Shown: positions 34,869 through 46,475 of the stretch, piece after piece
Position numbering within the stretch: the stretch's first letter is position 1
Layout of the letters: every line of letters starts with the position of its first letter
From: Xenoacremonium recifei
Lineage: Eukaryota; Ascomycota; Sordariomycetes; Hypocreales; Nectriaceae
Assembly (NCBI GenBank): GCA_012184525.1
Contig: WOFQ01000004.1
Coordinates: 806,001 to 870,000, forward strand
DNA: 64,000 nucleotides
Direction: 5' to 3'
The notes under the pieces: model-generated
What the model was told of the DNA's origin: nothing
The model's database searches: none
Seen by the model: the letters and a program-made list of their open reading frames with translations, nothing else
Position numbers and translations under genes: made by a program

Positions 34869-37030
34869 ATGTCTCTCACAGCCGAAGATATTGCATTACT
34901 CCTCCAGCGAGAAGGCAGCGGACTCTCACCAGAAGAATACGACGAGAGCCCACAGTCTGCTGAAGCTCACCAACGACGGGTGACTCTGCTGGCGGATGTA
35001 CTTGAGACCTGCGTCCAAGCATTTCGTTCAAAAGACTTATGGCCTTTGCAAGTGATAGCCCAGAAGTTGGGTGACGGCAGCCGAGATGGTACGAAACCAA
35101 CTTATGCTCTCCTATACTCTAGCTGACCAAGGCAAATAGTGGCATGGCGTCTTCCATACGGCGAGGCTGGCATATTGGACTTCTTCCTCGGCGAAGTTCT
35201 CCCTTCTATCGAAATACGCATGCGCTCAGAATTAAAAGTCCATTCACTACGCATCACGGGAAACTCGTGCGCAGATACGGACGAGAACAGGGCAAGGGTG
35301 GTTGACGGACAAAAGCTTGGGATCATCATCGACTATCTCGAAGACGAAAGTGTCTGGGAGTACACAGTTCCTGTGCTATACAATATCCTTGTTGACTATG
35401 GTTAGTTGAGCTCTAAACTGTCTCTGGTGCTGCTGGAATACTAAGTCCCATAGAACCGGCCCAACGACTTGCCTTGAGGTCTGGGCTGAACGACAAACTC
35501 ACAACATTTCTCTCGGAACTCAGTCTGCCTGACTACGCCCATCTAATCTCATATATCTGCAAGATATTTGCCCTCCTTATTGCCTTTGATGGTGAGGAGA
35601 AGGTTGCGAACCCTCGAACAGTCAAAGTTCTTCTCGAGTTCGCAACAGAACCCGACGCATATGAGGGTGCAGACGACTTCATCTCTCTCGCCTCCGTAGC
35701 GGTAGCATACCTCGCCAACGAAACCTGTCAAACAGAAGTCGTCAAGGACGGCTCTTTGGGGCTATTTCTGACGGCTTTTGAGATGGCATATTCGTATGCT
35801 GAGTTCGAAGACGACGCCGATCGGGATGCTGACACGGCAACATCCCTCAAACAACTCCGAACATCGCTGCTTACCACCCTCGCCGACCTTACAGCCAATG
35901 AACATTTCTTAACATCATATCCTCTGGACTCTCCAGTCCCTCAGAAGCTCCTTTCGTGGCTGAAGGGAGATAATCCCCAGCTCCAGTCAGCGGCCTGTCT
36001 TGGACTAGGTAACCTATCTCGATCGGACGAGACTTCTTTGGCTCTGGTGCAAGATCACCAAATTCACCTTCCTCTTGCAGCCATCCTTTCGGACCCCTCA
36101 ACAACCGACTCTCAGCAACTTCACTCCGCCTTGTCCTTCCTGAAGAATCTCGCTATCCCCGCCAAGAATAAGGAGCTTCTCGGGGACCTGCTTGAGCCAT
36201 CCTGCGTCCCTCGCATCCTCGTCCTTGACACTTTGCCTCAAGTTCAATATTCTGCAATCTCTCTCGTACGCTTGCTCCTCGTCAACTGCGCACCCAATGT
36301 GCGTCGAATCAGTGCCCCTCGTGATTCTTCAGACGCGACGGGGCTGCACACTACTCTTCATGACTTGTTGGCTCTGTTCGATCGTTCCGATGCCGAGCCC
36401 ACCAAACTGGAAGCCGCGCGCAGCATCGCAGCTCTCTGCCGTGTCCTTCACTCGACCCCAGTCCTTGGAGTTCTGCCGGAGTGGGTGGCTATGATACCCA
36501 AGGATGAGGATCTCGACGTCAAGCAGAAGGAGAGCAAGGTCCGCCAATTATTATACAGCAAGCACGAGTTCTCCAAACCGCTGGCCTTCCTAATCACCCA
36601 GCCCAAATGGCCACTCCTGCGATCTGAGGCCTGGTTCGTCTTCGCTCTAATATCTCGTTCCAATGAGGGCACCAGGCTTGCCCTTGACATTCTTGAACCC
36701 CAAGGAGCTGTCGACGCTCTCACGCAGGCTATTACTGGACGAACACCCACCGAGCCGAGCAGTGTAGAAAAGCAACAGATCGAAGCCCCTGCCGACGCCA
36801 GCGAGACGGAGGTCGCGGCCTTGACGGAGCGATTGACGCTGGAACCTCAGCAGGTTGATCCCAAGCAGAAGGCAGATATGACCAAGGTGGACCGTGAGAA
36901 TTGCTTGGTTCTCTGCACGCACATTATCAAGAACTCCGCAGGCAGTGGTATACTCCCAGAGCGCCTGGAATTGCTAGATAGTCTTGTCAAAGAAGGCACC
37001 AGTTTGCATGTTGCTGCAAATAAAACTTAG
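34869..37030 (+). CDS. Armadillo-repeat protein, SmgGDS-like
   Basis: Three exons (34869-35088, 35140-35400, 35454-37030) give 685 aa. The protein is almost entirely alpha-helical with repeated ARM-type helices, for example SAACLGLGNLSRSDETSLAL, LHSALSFLKNLAIPAKNKELL, QYSAISLVRLLLVNC and AARSIAALCRVL. This arrangement and some local sequence resemble animal Rap1GDS1 (SmgGDS), a chaperone and exchange factor for prenylated small GTPases such as Rho and Rap. In fungi this family is rarely studied, so a GTPase-binding role is inferred. An acidic insert (EFEDDADRDADTATS) lies near residue 285 and a Pro/Glu-rich loop (TGRTPTEPSSVEKQQ) near 600. There is no signal or TM segment; the protein is probably cytosolic. 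Confidence 0.8.
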
Positions 37031-37409
37031 ACCTGGACGGATCTGTTACATTCCGAAGTCCTCTCCGAAGTCCTCAAAGGGGGTCAATCTCAGAAGTTGT
37101 CAAAAGTCAACAGGAATATCGACACAGCGGTAGATCCATATAGAGAAAATCGAATGAATTGACGACTTTTTATCTGCAGCCATGATCCTCACCTCAACCC
37201 ACAAATTTTTCACATTGTAAACCATTTGACCATCATGTTTAGGAATCAAGCCGGTGATCATGCAGTAAATTTCTTGAGCTGGACCTAGAGTATCTTTCCC
37301 TCCAAACCCGGCCAAGCCTTTCATCAGAGCCTCGAACCGACGTTGCTCCTCCCTAATAGTAAGAGACGCGAAGAGCAAAACCCTCAAACACCAGTTCCCT
37401 TTTTGCAGT

Positions 37410-38335
37410 TTATTTCTTGGCAGACTCAGCCTCGGCAGCATCCCGCGCACGCTTCTCCCGAGCACCCTGGTATCGGGCGTTGCTTCGAGCAACGCGGAGA
37501 GTTCGGTAGGCACCGGCCTCGAGGGGAGCGGGCATCTCGCTCTTGCTGATCTCGGTGACGGCGACGGCCTGGGCGATGGGAAGGGCAGCGGAGATGGAGG
37601 AGACCTTCTCGACCTTGGAGAGGTCGGTCTTGGTGTCACCCTTCTTGGGGGCGTTGGATCGGCGGGGGAGGAGGATGAGGCGCTCCTGGTAGGCCTTGAG
37701 GCGGGCGACGTTGGCGGCCAGGGACTCCTCGCTGAGGTTCTGTCGTCGGGAGTCGACAGCAATGCCGATGGTGGGAGCGAAGGCGCGGGGAATACCAGCC
37801 TCCTGTAGATTGTGTTAGTATTCTGTTTTCCTTCATTTCGTCCTCCTGATCCTCGTTCGAGATGCTCAGGTTCTCGGGCTCGAAAATCGTACCTTCAGCT
37901 CAGCCAGAGTGAAACCACGACCAGCACGGACTCGTCGGTTGTACTTGATGGTAGGGCATCGCACAACGGGTCGGAGCTTGTCGACAGGGCGAGGAGCGAC
38001 AGCGGCAGCCTTGGCCTGACGGGCAGTGCGTCTCCGCAACTTCTTACCGGGCTACATCACAGTCAATACAAATCCAGATCCTGGCGGCGCAAGAGCCTTT
38101 TTTGATCTATCTCGCATACCTGGTCGAAGTGGCATCGGACCCGACGCTGCCAATCCTTGCGGAAGTCTGTGAGAGGCGGTTAGTCGAATTGTTCAGGATA
38201 TCTCGTCGCATCGTCGCGGTGGGTTCTCACGGTTGTTGATGAGCTTCTGGTTGTGCTTGATCGCCTGAAGAAAAAGATCAGTATTCGTTGATTATTGCAA
38301 TGCATCTCAATGCGTAGGCGAGGGCTCCATACCAT
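37410..38335 (-). CDS. RPL13: 60S ribosomal protein L13 (eL13)
   Basis: Five exons (38335-38333, 38264-38231, 38166-38120, 38051-37893, 37802-37410) give 211 aa. The first coding exon is the ATG alone, followed by GTATGG. Landmarks are AIKHNQKLINNHFRKDWQRR, GKKLRRRTARQAKAAAVAPRP, RPVVRCPTIKYNRRVRAGRGF, TLAELKEAGI and TIGIAVDSRRQNLS. It is a basic protein of the large cytosolic ribosomal subunit. All phases agree. The density of introns near the 5' end is typical of ribosomal protein genes in filamentous fungi. Two CACGTG boxes lie about 160-175 bp upstream. Confidence 0.96.
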
Positions 38336-39225
38336 TGTGTCTGATTGCGACCAAACGTGCTCCGGTTGTCGATGATCGGATGGCGGTTGGAAATTTCGGA
38401 GGTGAGGCTTGTCAAATTCCTAGAAGGGTTTTCGAGCCCTACACACGGTACGTACCAAGTGGGGGTTTGGTTGTGGGCGCAAAATTCATTGGGTCACGTG
38501 AAGCACGTGCCTTCGCTTCATATCTTGGATCGAGCACCAGCCACACTGCGGCGCATGCTCAAGTTGAGCCACCTCCACTAAGCGGAACCACTTTCGACTC
38601 GGCACTCTTCTCCTCGAGAACCCTCCTGAATGTCCCTAGGTTCCGTATAACTAAAGGTACCTTGCGCTAGAACACAAAGCTATTATTGATCTGTATTTCA
38701 GGAATAGAAATGATGAACAAGTGTCTGGAAGAGATTCTGACGAGCCATTGTCTTTACCATCTTGATTTCTGACACTTCACACGTGGTTTCGTTCGGCTTG
38801 TTGGTCGCCGACCTGGTTTTCATTCCCCCGAGCCTGTCCGGATATACTAAGAGAGCAATTAAAGAATCCAAAGCTCCTGACGTTAAATTCTGCCACAACT
38901 CCGTCAATTAGAGGTTATCTAATGAATTAACAAAAGCTGTGCATCTGTACTCTAATCATCATTGCGAATTGAGATTCATCAGGGATTAGAACTTCAGGCA
39001 ATCTGAAAATCTTCAGATGCTCCAACGGCGTCCGCCAGCTCCCGTCAACCGAAGCTAAACCGGACCAATCACAACCCCACAATTCCACCTCCCAGCAGGC
39101 CTCCCCAAAAAATCTCATGACACCACTTCCTCCGTCCCGACATCCAGCTCGCCCTCGAGGAGCAACAGAACAACAGCAGCAGCGTTTCGCATCCGAACCT
39201 GGTCGTTTTGGCCCTCATTCACACA
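38336..39225. promoter_or_regulatory. Divergent promoter, RPL13 / COX14-domain gene
   Basis: This 0.9 kb region contains two CACGTG palindromes at 38495-38500 and 38504-38509, with start points 9 bp apart, on the RPL13 side. A Cbf1-like bHLH factor is a reasonable candidate binder. No gene was found. Confidence 0.5.
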
Positions 39226-40169
39226 ATGGCCTCCCGAATTGGGCCCCGGAGCGTCAAGGACGCCACCCGCTTCACGTCGACCATCCCACACGCCTCCTCC
39301 AAGGCCGCCCCGAAGAGCAGCCCCCGGATCCCCGGCGAGACGCCAGAGCAGCGCGTCCGGCGGTTACGACAGGCGCACTTGGCGGCGCAGAAGGCCCAGA
39401 TCAGCAAGACGGACAAGTTCATTGATGCGTCGCGGCGATTCCTGGACGTGGCGCACCGGTGGACGGTTGGCGGCATCGTGATATTCACTGGTAGGGGACC
39501 CCCATGGGACAAGCCGCATATCGCCGGAGGGACTCAATTGCTAACGGGGCCACAGCCGTTGCCGGTGTCGTAAGCATCTACTCCGTATGGGACATGCTCC
39601 GGTACAACCGCGCGCGCCGCGCCGAATGGCTCGAAGCCCAGAAGCAGCTCGAAGCCGACGAGCTCGCCACCGCGCGCGTAGCCTACATCAAGGGCACCGC
39701 AACCGAAGCCCAGATCCAGCTCGTCGAAGACGCCAACCGCGAAGCCGAAGCCCGCGGCGAGAAGCTCCCCCCACTGCTCGCCGCGCCCACCCACCGCACA
39801 CACTTCGAAGAGCACGTCAAGCCCGCGCTCGAGCCCGAGCCCGCCGTGAAGCAGGCCACCGGCAAGGGCATCTTCGGCTTCTTCAGCAGCAAGCTCAGCC
39901 GCGAGGAGCAGGGCGAGGACGTGGGCAGCTCGCAGGAGCGCCTGGGCTACGAGAGCCTGAGCGAGGAGGACGACGCGACGGGCATGCGCGAGAGCGACAT
40001 GGTCCGCTCGATCGAGGACAGGGCTGCGTATGTGCAGGACAAGGCCAAGGCTGCGTGGGAGAAGGAGAAGGAGAACCAGCGGACAGGCGGCAGCCTCGAT
40101 CAGCTGGGGCTGGAGCCGGCGGGAGGCCCGGCGCCGACGCCCAAGAAGAGCGGGTGGTGGCCTTGGTGA
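39226..40169 (+). CDS. COX14-domain mitochondrial protein
   Basis: Two exons (39226-39490, 39556-40169) give 292 aa. The N-terminal ~130 residues match the fungal family annotated as cytochrome oxidase c assembly (COX14 domain): SVKDATRFTSTIPHASSKA, IPGETPEQRVRRLRQAH, a helix (KTDKFIDASRRFLDVAHRWT), a membrane segment across the junction (VGGIVIFTAVAGVVSIYSVW) and DMLRYNRARRAEW. The single TM and basic flank suggest the mitochondrial inner membrane. The C-terminal part is hydrophilic with predicted helices and an Arg/Glu-rich stretch, ending KKSGWWPW. A role in respiratory-complex assembly is inferred from the family only; this protein is much longer than yeast Cox14 (70 aa). Confidence 0.75.
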
Positions 40170-40962
40170 AGGGACTGACGTTCCAGGCCATGTGCCACTT
40201 GGCGGGAAAATGTACGTGATTGGCAAAAGAAGTGTATCATACCTTACCGTGTAGATTGGGAGTGCATTAGACGGCGTCGGCGGGTCGATCTTGTATGTAC
40301 CATTAGGGGAATCCAGCCCTACTTTACCATATTTCAGCAATATCAAGCGATTGAAGACATTCATCATCACCGGTGCAATTGAGAAGAGACAATGTGAATA
40401 AGGTAAAGTATAATGATGGCCTCGAAGCTCATCAGATATTGGTATCTTGTCCTATTATCCGCCCCTGAAAGCTCTAAGGAGTGCTCCCTGCGAACGCTAC
40501 TGCCGTCCGCTGATTTAATAATACCGGCAAACGCTATGAACCGCTTGCTAAAAAATATGCTCTAAACGCCAAATAAAAGAATGACCAGAAAGTATATGTC
40601 CCAGATCCGTATACGGCCTCATGCAAAGAGGCAAACAAAAGAAACCCATTTGCTAACGCCAAGTAGAGTAGGAAATAGTCCAGTCAGGTAGAACACGGCT
40701 GAAGGCCGCGATGTAGGTTTCCAAAACCCGGCCGCCTGTAGCCTCGCCAAGGGCTGACTACTCGGTTTGCTGGCCGGATTGGAGATGGTGTTTTGAAAGG
40801 GTTCCTGGTCGAACCCGTTTTCTTTTTGGGAGTCGTCTCCTGGTTATTATTCCGCATCCGTTCCGTCAACTTTCTTCGGTCAGTTGACCAGCCTGCAGGC
40901 CTCACGGCAATTTGCCAGAGTACTGCGTCATCTTTGGGGTCAATCACTCTCGTCTCATTTCC
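40170..40962. other. Convergent 3' intergenic region
   Basis: A space between two convergent genes. AT-rich parts look like 3' untranslated sequence. No gene is supported. Confidence 0.5.
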
Positions 40963-42006
40963 CTAGGAGATGATGATGTGATTGAAATGCCCCGGGACCT
41001 TCAGCCGACACTTCTCACAGTCGGATCGGTATCCTATGCTGAAGCTCTTCTTCATCCCCGGTTGCCAGGTCCAGTTGTTGACGGTGTGTCGACTTCGGAT
41101 GTGACCTCTTCGGTTAGGTGAGGGAGTGGTCGGGTCCTCGTCGTTATCGGAGGACTCCGGAGCAGATCGAGTCTCGATATCCATCATGGCGTTGGGGTGT
41201 TCCATGGTTCGCGGAGGCGAGGGTTGTGGGGACAAGGTAGGGGTCTCCATGTCCGAGGCAAGCTGGTCTTGAAAGCCGTTGTCGAGGACCATGCTTGGCG
41301 AATTCAAAGGCGAGTTGCACATACAATCATCGCCTTCCGAGATTGGTGACGGAAGACGACGGTTGTTCTGGATGGTCTGCCAGTCCGACTCCATCGCCAT
41401 AGCTCGCGGGACGTACTGATCGTCTGCGAAGCCCGTCTGGTGGTGGCCCATATTGACAACGCCATTGAGAGCTCGGACAGCCGGCCCAGGTCCAGCCCAT
41501 TCACACTGTTGGCCTCTAACCTGGGCAGCGAAGCTGGGTTGTATCGGGGTCGGGAGCCGGCCGTTGGCATTCTCAGCCGCAACAGTGAGGTGGGAGCGGG
41601 TAGAGGCCAATTGTTGATGCGACAACGACGGGCTGGCGTCAACCATGTCCATTTCATTGTAATTCTGCTCAGGCTGAGATGAGGGCATGCCGGGCGAAGA
41701 GGACCATGGTGAGAAGTGGGATCGAGGCAGGTTCTCGTCGGAATCGGAATTGAGTGGCGTGATGGCAGAGGAAGAAAACAACTGAGGTGCGCCGCCGGGG
41801 GAGGTTCGAAGTGGGAGACACTGAATCCGTTTCTAATCATATGAATTAGCCATCGAGCTGCGAAGTAGGGTGTGAGAGGGGAGGGCGCTTACGTTTCGGT
41901 GCTCGCCAAAGCTCATAGAGCCGTGACCAGCGTCTTCCTCCTCCTCTCTCGCCCGCTTGCGCTGGGCCTCGGCCACTACATCAACGTAATTCGGAGAAGC
42001 GAACAT
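40963..42006 (-). CDS. Conserved ascomycete protein, unknown function
   Basis: Two exons (42006-41893, 41832-40963) give 327 aa. The N terminus (FASPNYVDVVAEAQRKRAREE) has a short helix and a basic patch that could be a nuclear localisation signal. The middle 200 residues are disordered, rich in Ser, Pro, Asn and Gln, with many SP and TP sites (LPSPISEGD, PTLSPQPSPP, PTTPSPNRRG). The C-terminal ~50 residues look ordered and conserved: HIRSRHTVNNWTWQPGMKK, then SIGYRSDCEKCRLKVPGH. The CEKC pair may bind a metal or form a structural pair, but one pair alone is not a zinc finger. I recall similar C termini in predicted Sordariomycete proteins without assigned function. A long 5' region (2.5 kb) separates it from the DAHP synthase gene, and the SP/TP sites suggest regulation by phosphorylation. 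Confidence 0.75.
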
Positions 42007-44573
42007 GGCGATGGCTCTTTTCCGAAACAGTGATTGTCGCTCCTAGCACCTCGAGACCGTGAAGAGAATGTGGTCTTGGAGATGTTGGGTGTATTAGCAG
42101 GCCAACGTTGACAGACCAGTACTGCTCTAAGAGAGAGACCAGTGCGGTCGGCCTGCCTAAGTAGCTGCAGGACGGAAGAACGATGGCTGCTCGATCCGAG
42201 TGGTTGGAGTGCGAGGGCGGGCGGGTGAGGAGACAGAGAGACTGTCGAGCCGATACGGGCTGCAGATGGCGGGTGAGGAGGCCAGGCCGCAGTCGGCCGA
42301 AGCTGTAATAGTGGCTGTGAGGGGGCAAGCTGGCTGACGAATAGCGGCGAGGATAACCCCAGAAAAGTAAGACACGGGACAGGAGGAGATGCAGGCGGGA
42401 TTCCTGGCGGGAGATGATAAACCCAACGAACGGGTGAGATGAAAGATCAAAGAAAGAATGAGGGAATCTGGCGAGATGGAAGGGAGAGAGTGTGAGTGTG
42501 GCAAGAAGAAAGAGCGTGAATTCAAACTCGGGGCAGGAGCGAGACCAGCACCGCCCGCAAAACACGAGGTTGGGGAGATTCTAGAACCACCCCGATTAAG
42601 AGACAATAAGGCAGACAAGACACGAACAATGGACAGAAAAAGCAAGAAAAAAAGAAACAACGTGATTAGTTGGTATTGAAACAAGGAAAGGAAAGGAGAT
42701 GATGCAACAATGGTGAGCACTCGATGAAATGGGTGTGAAAGAAAAAAGAAAGGGGAAGAAGCTGTACACGAGTTCTGTTGTTGTGCTTTGCAAGAAGCAC
42801 GGGGATGTTTTCTGCGTGGAGAGCGCCGCACCGCACCGGGCTTGCCGTGTCGCCGGGACCAGCTCAGCATTGACCGGGGGTTCACGGGCCACTCAGAGGC
42901 GGCATCGGGGGAGTTTAGAAGCCTCGGCGAACGTGACGAGGCGCTGAAGTCAGTGACGGGTTTCAGGACTGCCTCACGATGGTTGGGGGTGGAGGCGACA
43001 GTTGCAGTCATTGACGATCTTCAGGTCTCTAACAAGCCTCCTCAAACTCGCGAGGAAGCACTGGCTAACGCTGAGCTTTCACAGTTGCTCGTGTGGTCAG
43101 CCAACCGCAAGTTCCCGTCGAGACAAGGTCAGGGGTCTGCCCGTTTGCTCCGAGTGTCTCCAGGGTAGGTCTGGTTGACACTGAGGGGACAGCATTTGAG
43201 TTGATTGCCGTCCTGTTGCCTTTGTGACTCTTTGTGTAATTATTAGAGTCCCATTTCGAGATGCGTCCTGTTAAAAATCTTGACTCTGAGGATAACATCC
43301 TCAGTAAAACTAATTGGTGCATGGTTTCAACAAGCAAACATGTTCACCGGCTTCATTAATTCTACCGGGGCCGGCTCACATGAAAACCACGGACAAACCG
43401 GTAGCACGGGCTGACCCTATTACTCGAAAAAAAAAAAAGGAATTGTGTAAATGTGCTTCACGCCCGCAAATACAGCTCATTATCAACAGTCATACTTGTA
43501 TATCCATTGACACACGTTGTTTCCCCAGAACCGCCAATTGGTGAGATACGCACCCACCGGAATACTGGTCTAGAGTCTTTAGCATCGGGACGAGAAACCT
43601 TTTACAGACTCCGCCAGACCGAGGCCGTGGTTTCCTCTTGGCCGTATAGAGAAAAACAGACGAGAGAGAAGACACGAAAAGAATCGGGAGTTTTAGAGCA
43701 GGATTTAACATCTTCCGAAGGGGTCGTACGTTGTCCTGAGGTCCGATGTAGGCAAGCGGTCAGTGGGAGGATGGGTTGAGGGACGCAATTATTGGTTCGA
43801 CTTCCCCTCAAAGCTGCATCTCAAGACAGTCCATTCGCGCATGCAGGCCAAAGACGGCCTCTGATACGTCGGTTCCTAGATCTACAGTACCGACCTGTTT
43901 ACACGAAGAAAGCCCCGACGCTGTTTCTTTCTTTCAGCAGCAATTGTTTAATACCTCGACGCATGCTCCCCAGCCATGCCAGCCATCCTTGCAGATGCGA
44001 GCAACGGGCCCCTACAAAAATGACAAATAATGCGTCTAGAGAGCATCCAGAACCAATGGAGCATGGACCATTGCAAATGGAATTCTGGGCCCTGACGTCT
44101 GGAGGATGTTCTACTCTGTACAAGTAAGTAACCCCTGGGTGGGGAAATGGAACCCTCCGAAGCTACTCCGATGGATTCGGTCAGGGCCCTTCCATTCGAC
44201 TTTTTTGGTGGCCCAAAACTTTTTTGTCTGTCCACTCCTGCTGTCACTGACTGACTCACAGCTGGCAACCAACCTCTTTCATACAAAACCATTCTCCCTC
44301 CCACGAACCTCGATCCTGGAGAGCTTTGTTCTGCTATACACTCAATCGGATCGCATTCCATCTTGGCATTTCCAGAGGCCTTTGCGCTGTTCCATTGTCT
44401 AAATCCTCCCACCGCCAGTGCTAATTCTTATACCCACACGATCCACCACAGCTTCCTTCGAGTTTCCTCGTCACCAACGCCCGTCTTTGACGTTTCAAAG
44501 CCTTGCGCTTCTCTGCCCCGACTCCTCTTCTTTCATACAACGACTCTCTTCGGCTTACGCACATACCGCTATA
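42007..44573. promoter_or_regulatory. Long divergent intergenic region
   Basis: This is the second-longest gene-free stretch in the window, 2.6 kb between two divergent start codons. From about 42400 to 42790 the plus strand is strongly purine-rich, meaning the minus-strand gene would have a pyrimidine-rich promoter or leader. TGACTCA (44252-44258), the Gcn4/CPC1 site, lies 316 bp before the DAHP synthase ATG. The leader from about 44400 to 44573 contains no upstream ATG. I see no supported gene; the 285-codon open frame on the minus strand (43011-42157) is rejected. Confidence 0.5.
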
Positions 44574-46014
44574 ATGCCCGGAGCACACATCTCCCCCCTC
44601 GTCGCTGACGACACCAGAGGTAAGTCAAACAGCGTTGGAAATTTACCCCGCGATGGGCTTCAAATGCCCCTCGTTTGCGCCCAAGCAGAGCGATCCCAAA
44701 GCCAGCAAAAGGCCCTCCCGAAACGAAGCAAAAAGTTTCGCTGCGTATCATATTGCTTGCCTTGTTTTCCTCCATCCCATCGACTCCCTAAGACATTTCA
44801 TCCACCCATCCATTGCAGTTTATAGACTAGAAGTCGCATCATGGCGCATCACCGCCAAATCGTAGGGGCCACTCGTAAGACTCTGACTGACTCTTGTCCT
44901 CCGCAGTCCTGGGACAGGATCCTTTGATCCCTCCTGCGCTCTTGACTTCCGAGATTCCTATGACCGAGGATGCCCTCCATACCGTTGTCAAGGGCCGTCA
45001 AGATGCAGCCGAGATTGTCATGGGCTCCAGCGACCGCCTGCTCGTCATCGTCGGTCCCTGCTCAATCCACGACCCTTCTGCCGCACACGAATACGCTGCG
45101 CGCCTTAAGCAGCTTTCAGACAAGCTCGAGGATGACCTCTGCATCGTCATGCGAGCCTACCTCGAGAAGCCCCGAACGACCGTGGGATGGAAAGGCCTGA
45201 TCAACGACCCCGATATCGACTCCTCCTTCAAGATCAACAAGGGTCTCCGAGTATCGCGCCAGCTCTTTGTTGACCTCACCTCAAATGGCATGCCCATTGC
45301 CAGCGAGATGCTGGATACCATCTCCCCCCAGTTCTTGGCCGACTGTATCTCAGTCGGTGCCATCGGTGCCCGAACCACCGAGTCCCAGCTGCACCGTGAG
45401 CTCGCCTCTGGCCTGTCCTTCCCCGTGGGTTTCAAGAACGGCACCGACGGTAGCCTCGGCGTTGCCATCGATGCCATTGGCGCTGCTGCTGCCCAGCACC
45501 ACTTCATGGGTGTGACCAAACAAGGTCTCGCCGCCATCACCCGCACCAAGGGTAACGAGCACTGCTTCGTCATCCTGCGTGGCGGTAGCAAAGGCCCCAA
45601 CTACGACAAGGAGAGCATTCAGGCTGCCAAGAAGGCTCTGGTCGACAAGAAGCAGAAGCTGGCTATCATGGTCGACTGCTCGCATGGTAAGTGCTGCCAC
45701 TGACCCCATACACATTCTCCCATGCTCTAGTATACTAACTCTCCGAAGGAAACTCCCAGAAGAACCACAACAACCAGCCAAAGGTTGCGAAGACCGTGGG
45801 TGACCAGCTCCGCGAGGGCGAGAAAGCCATTGTTGGTGTCATGATCGAGTCCAACATTGGCGAGGGCAACCAGAAGGTTCCGCCTGAGGGTCCCTCTGGC
45901 CTGAAGCGCGGTGTCAGCATCACTGACGCCTGCATCAACTGGGAGAACACCGTCACCGTTCTCGAGGATCTTGCGGCTGCTGTCCGCGCTCGTCGTGAGG
46001 TGAACAACCAGTAA
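44574..46014 (+). CDS. ARO4: DAHP synthase (shikimate pathway entry)
   Basis: Three exons (44574-44619, 44907-45686, 45749-46014) give 363 aa; the first intron is long for this genome (287 nt). The enzyme condenses phosphoenolpyruvate and erythrose 4-phosphate to DAHP, the first step to Phe, Tyr and Trp. It is a type I (AroG/Aro3/Aro4) enzyme: LVIVGPCSIHD, MRAYLEKPRTTVGWKGL, GARTTESQLHRELASGLS, VGFKNGTDG, HHFMGVTK, CFVILRGG, DCSHGNS, GVMIESNIGEGNQ and SITDACINWE are all present. The ending RREVNNQ is closer to yeast Aro4 (tyrosine-sensitive) than Aro3, but feedback specificity cannot be told from this alone. A TGACTCA box lies 316 bp upstream. Confidence 0.95.
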
Positions 46015-46475
46015 AGGGGATAATAAAGGCGATGTAGATGATAGTATCGGGAAAGACCCTGCTTCAGGAGAGCAGTGGCTGCGAGCGTGATATTCAATTT
46101 TTGGGACGGCAAAAATAAGGGCGAAACCCTGGATTGAAGCCTAGGAAGGGAAGCATGAAGCCCGAAAAGGGAGCTCAACCTCTGCGACGTCACTGTAAAA
46201 GGGTGAATTTTTTTGGACTTGGAACATTTCAACGTTTGGGTGCAAAAAAGTCGGCGCATCTAGGCAGGGTTGCATTCAAAGACGGCGTGATCCATGATCA
46301 ATTTGATCTTTTATTCTTTTTTTGTTCAGAATTCTCTTTGCGGAAATGTGGTTGCATGTGCGAAGCCTGCTTGATCTGCGACATGAAGCTCTATCCGTGA
46401 CAAAACGCCCCAACTCCCCCTCATTCAATTATACACAGGTGTTCCATCCTACAGCAATGCAGCCAGCGTGAAGCA
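46015..46475. other. Convergent 3' intergenic region
   Basis: A space between the DAHP synthase gene and the Cys-rich protein gene. T-rich stretches near 46315-46325 fit 3' ends. Nothing else is seen. Confidence 0.5.

Noticed and set aside
37100..37762. 220-codon open frame on the minus strand at RPL13
   Set aside because: It overlaps RPL13 exon 5 in another frame; the RPL13 frame is certain from protein family sequence.
39534..40370. 278-codon open frame antisense to the COX14-domain gene
   Set aside because: Shadow of the GC-rich coding exon; Leu/Ala-rich low complexity and no splice support.
42157..43011. 285-codon open frame on the minus strand
   Set aside because: It lies in a purine/pyrimidine-skewed region, has no domain, shifts in composition along its length and sits directly upstream of a minus-strand gene, so it is best seen as promoter or leader sequence.
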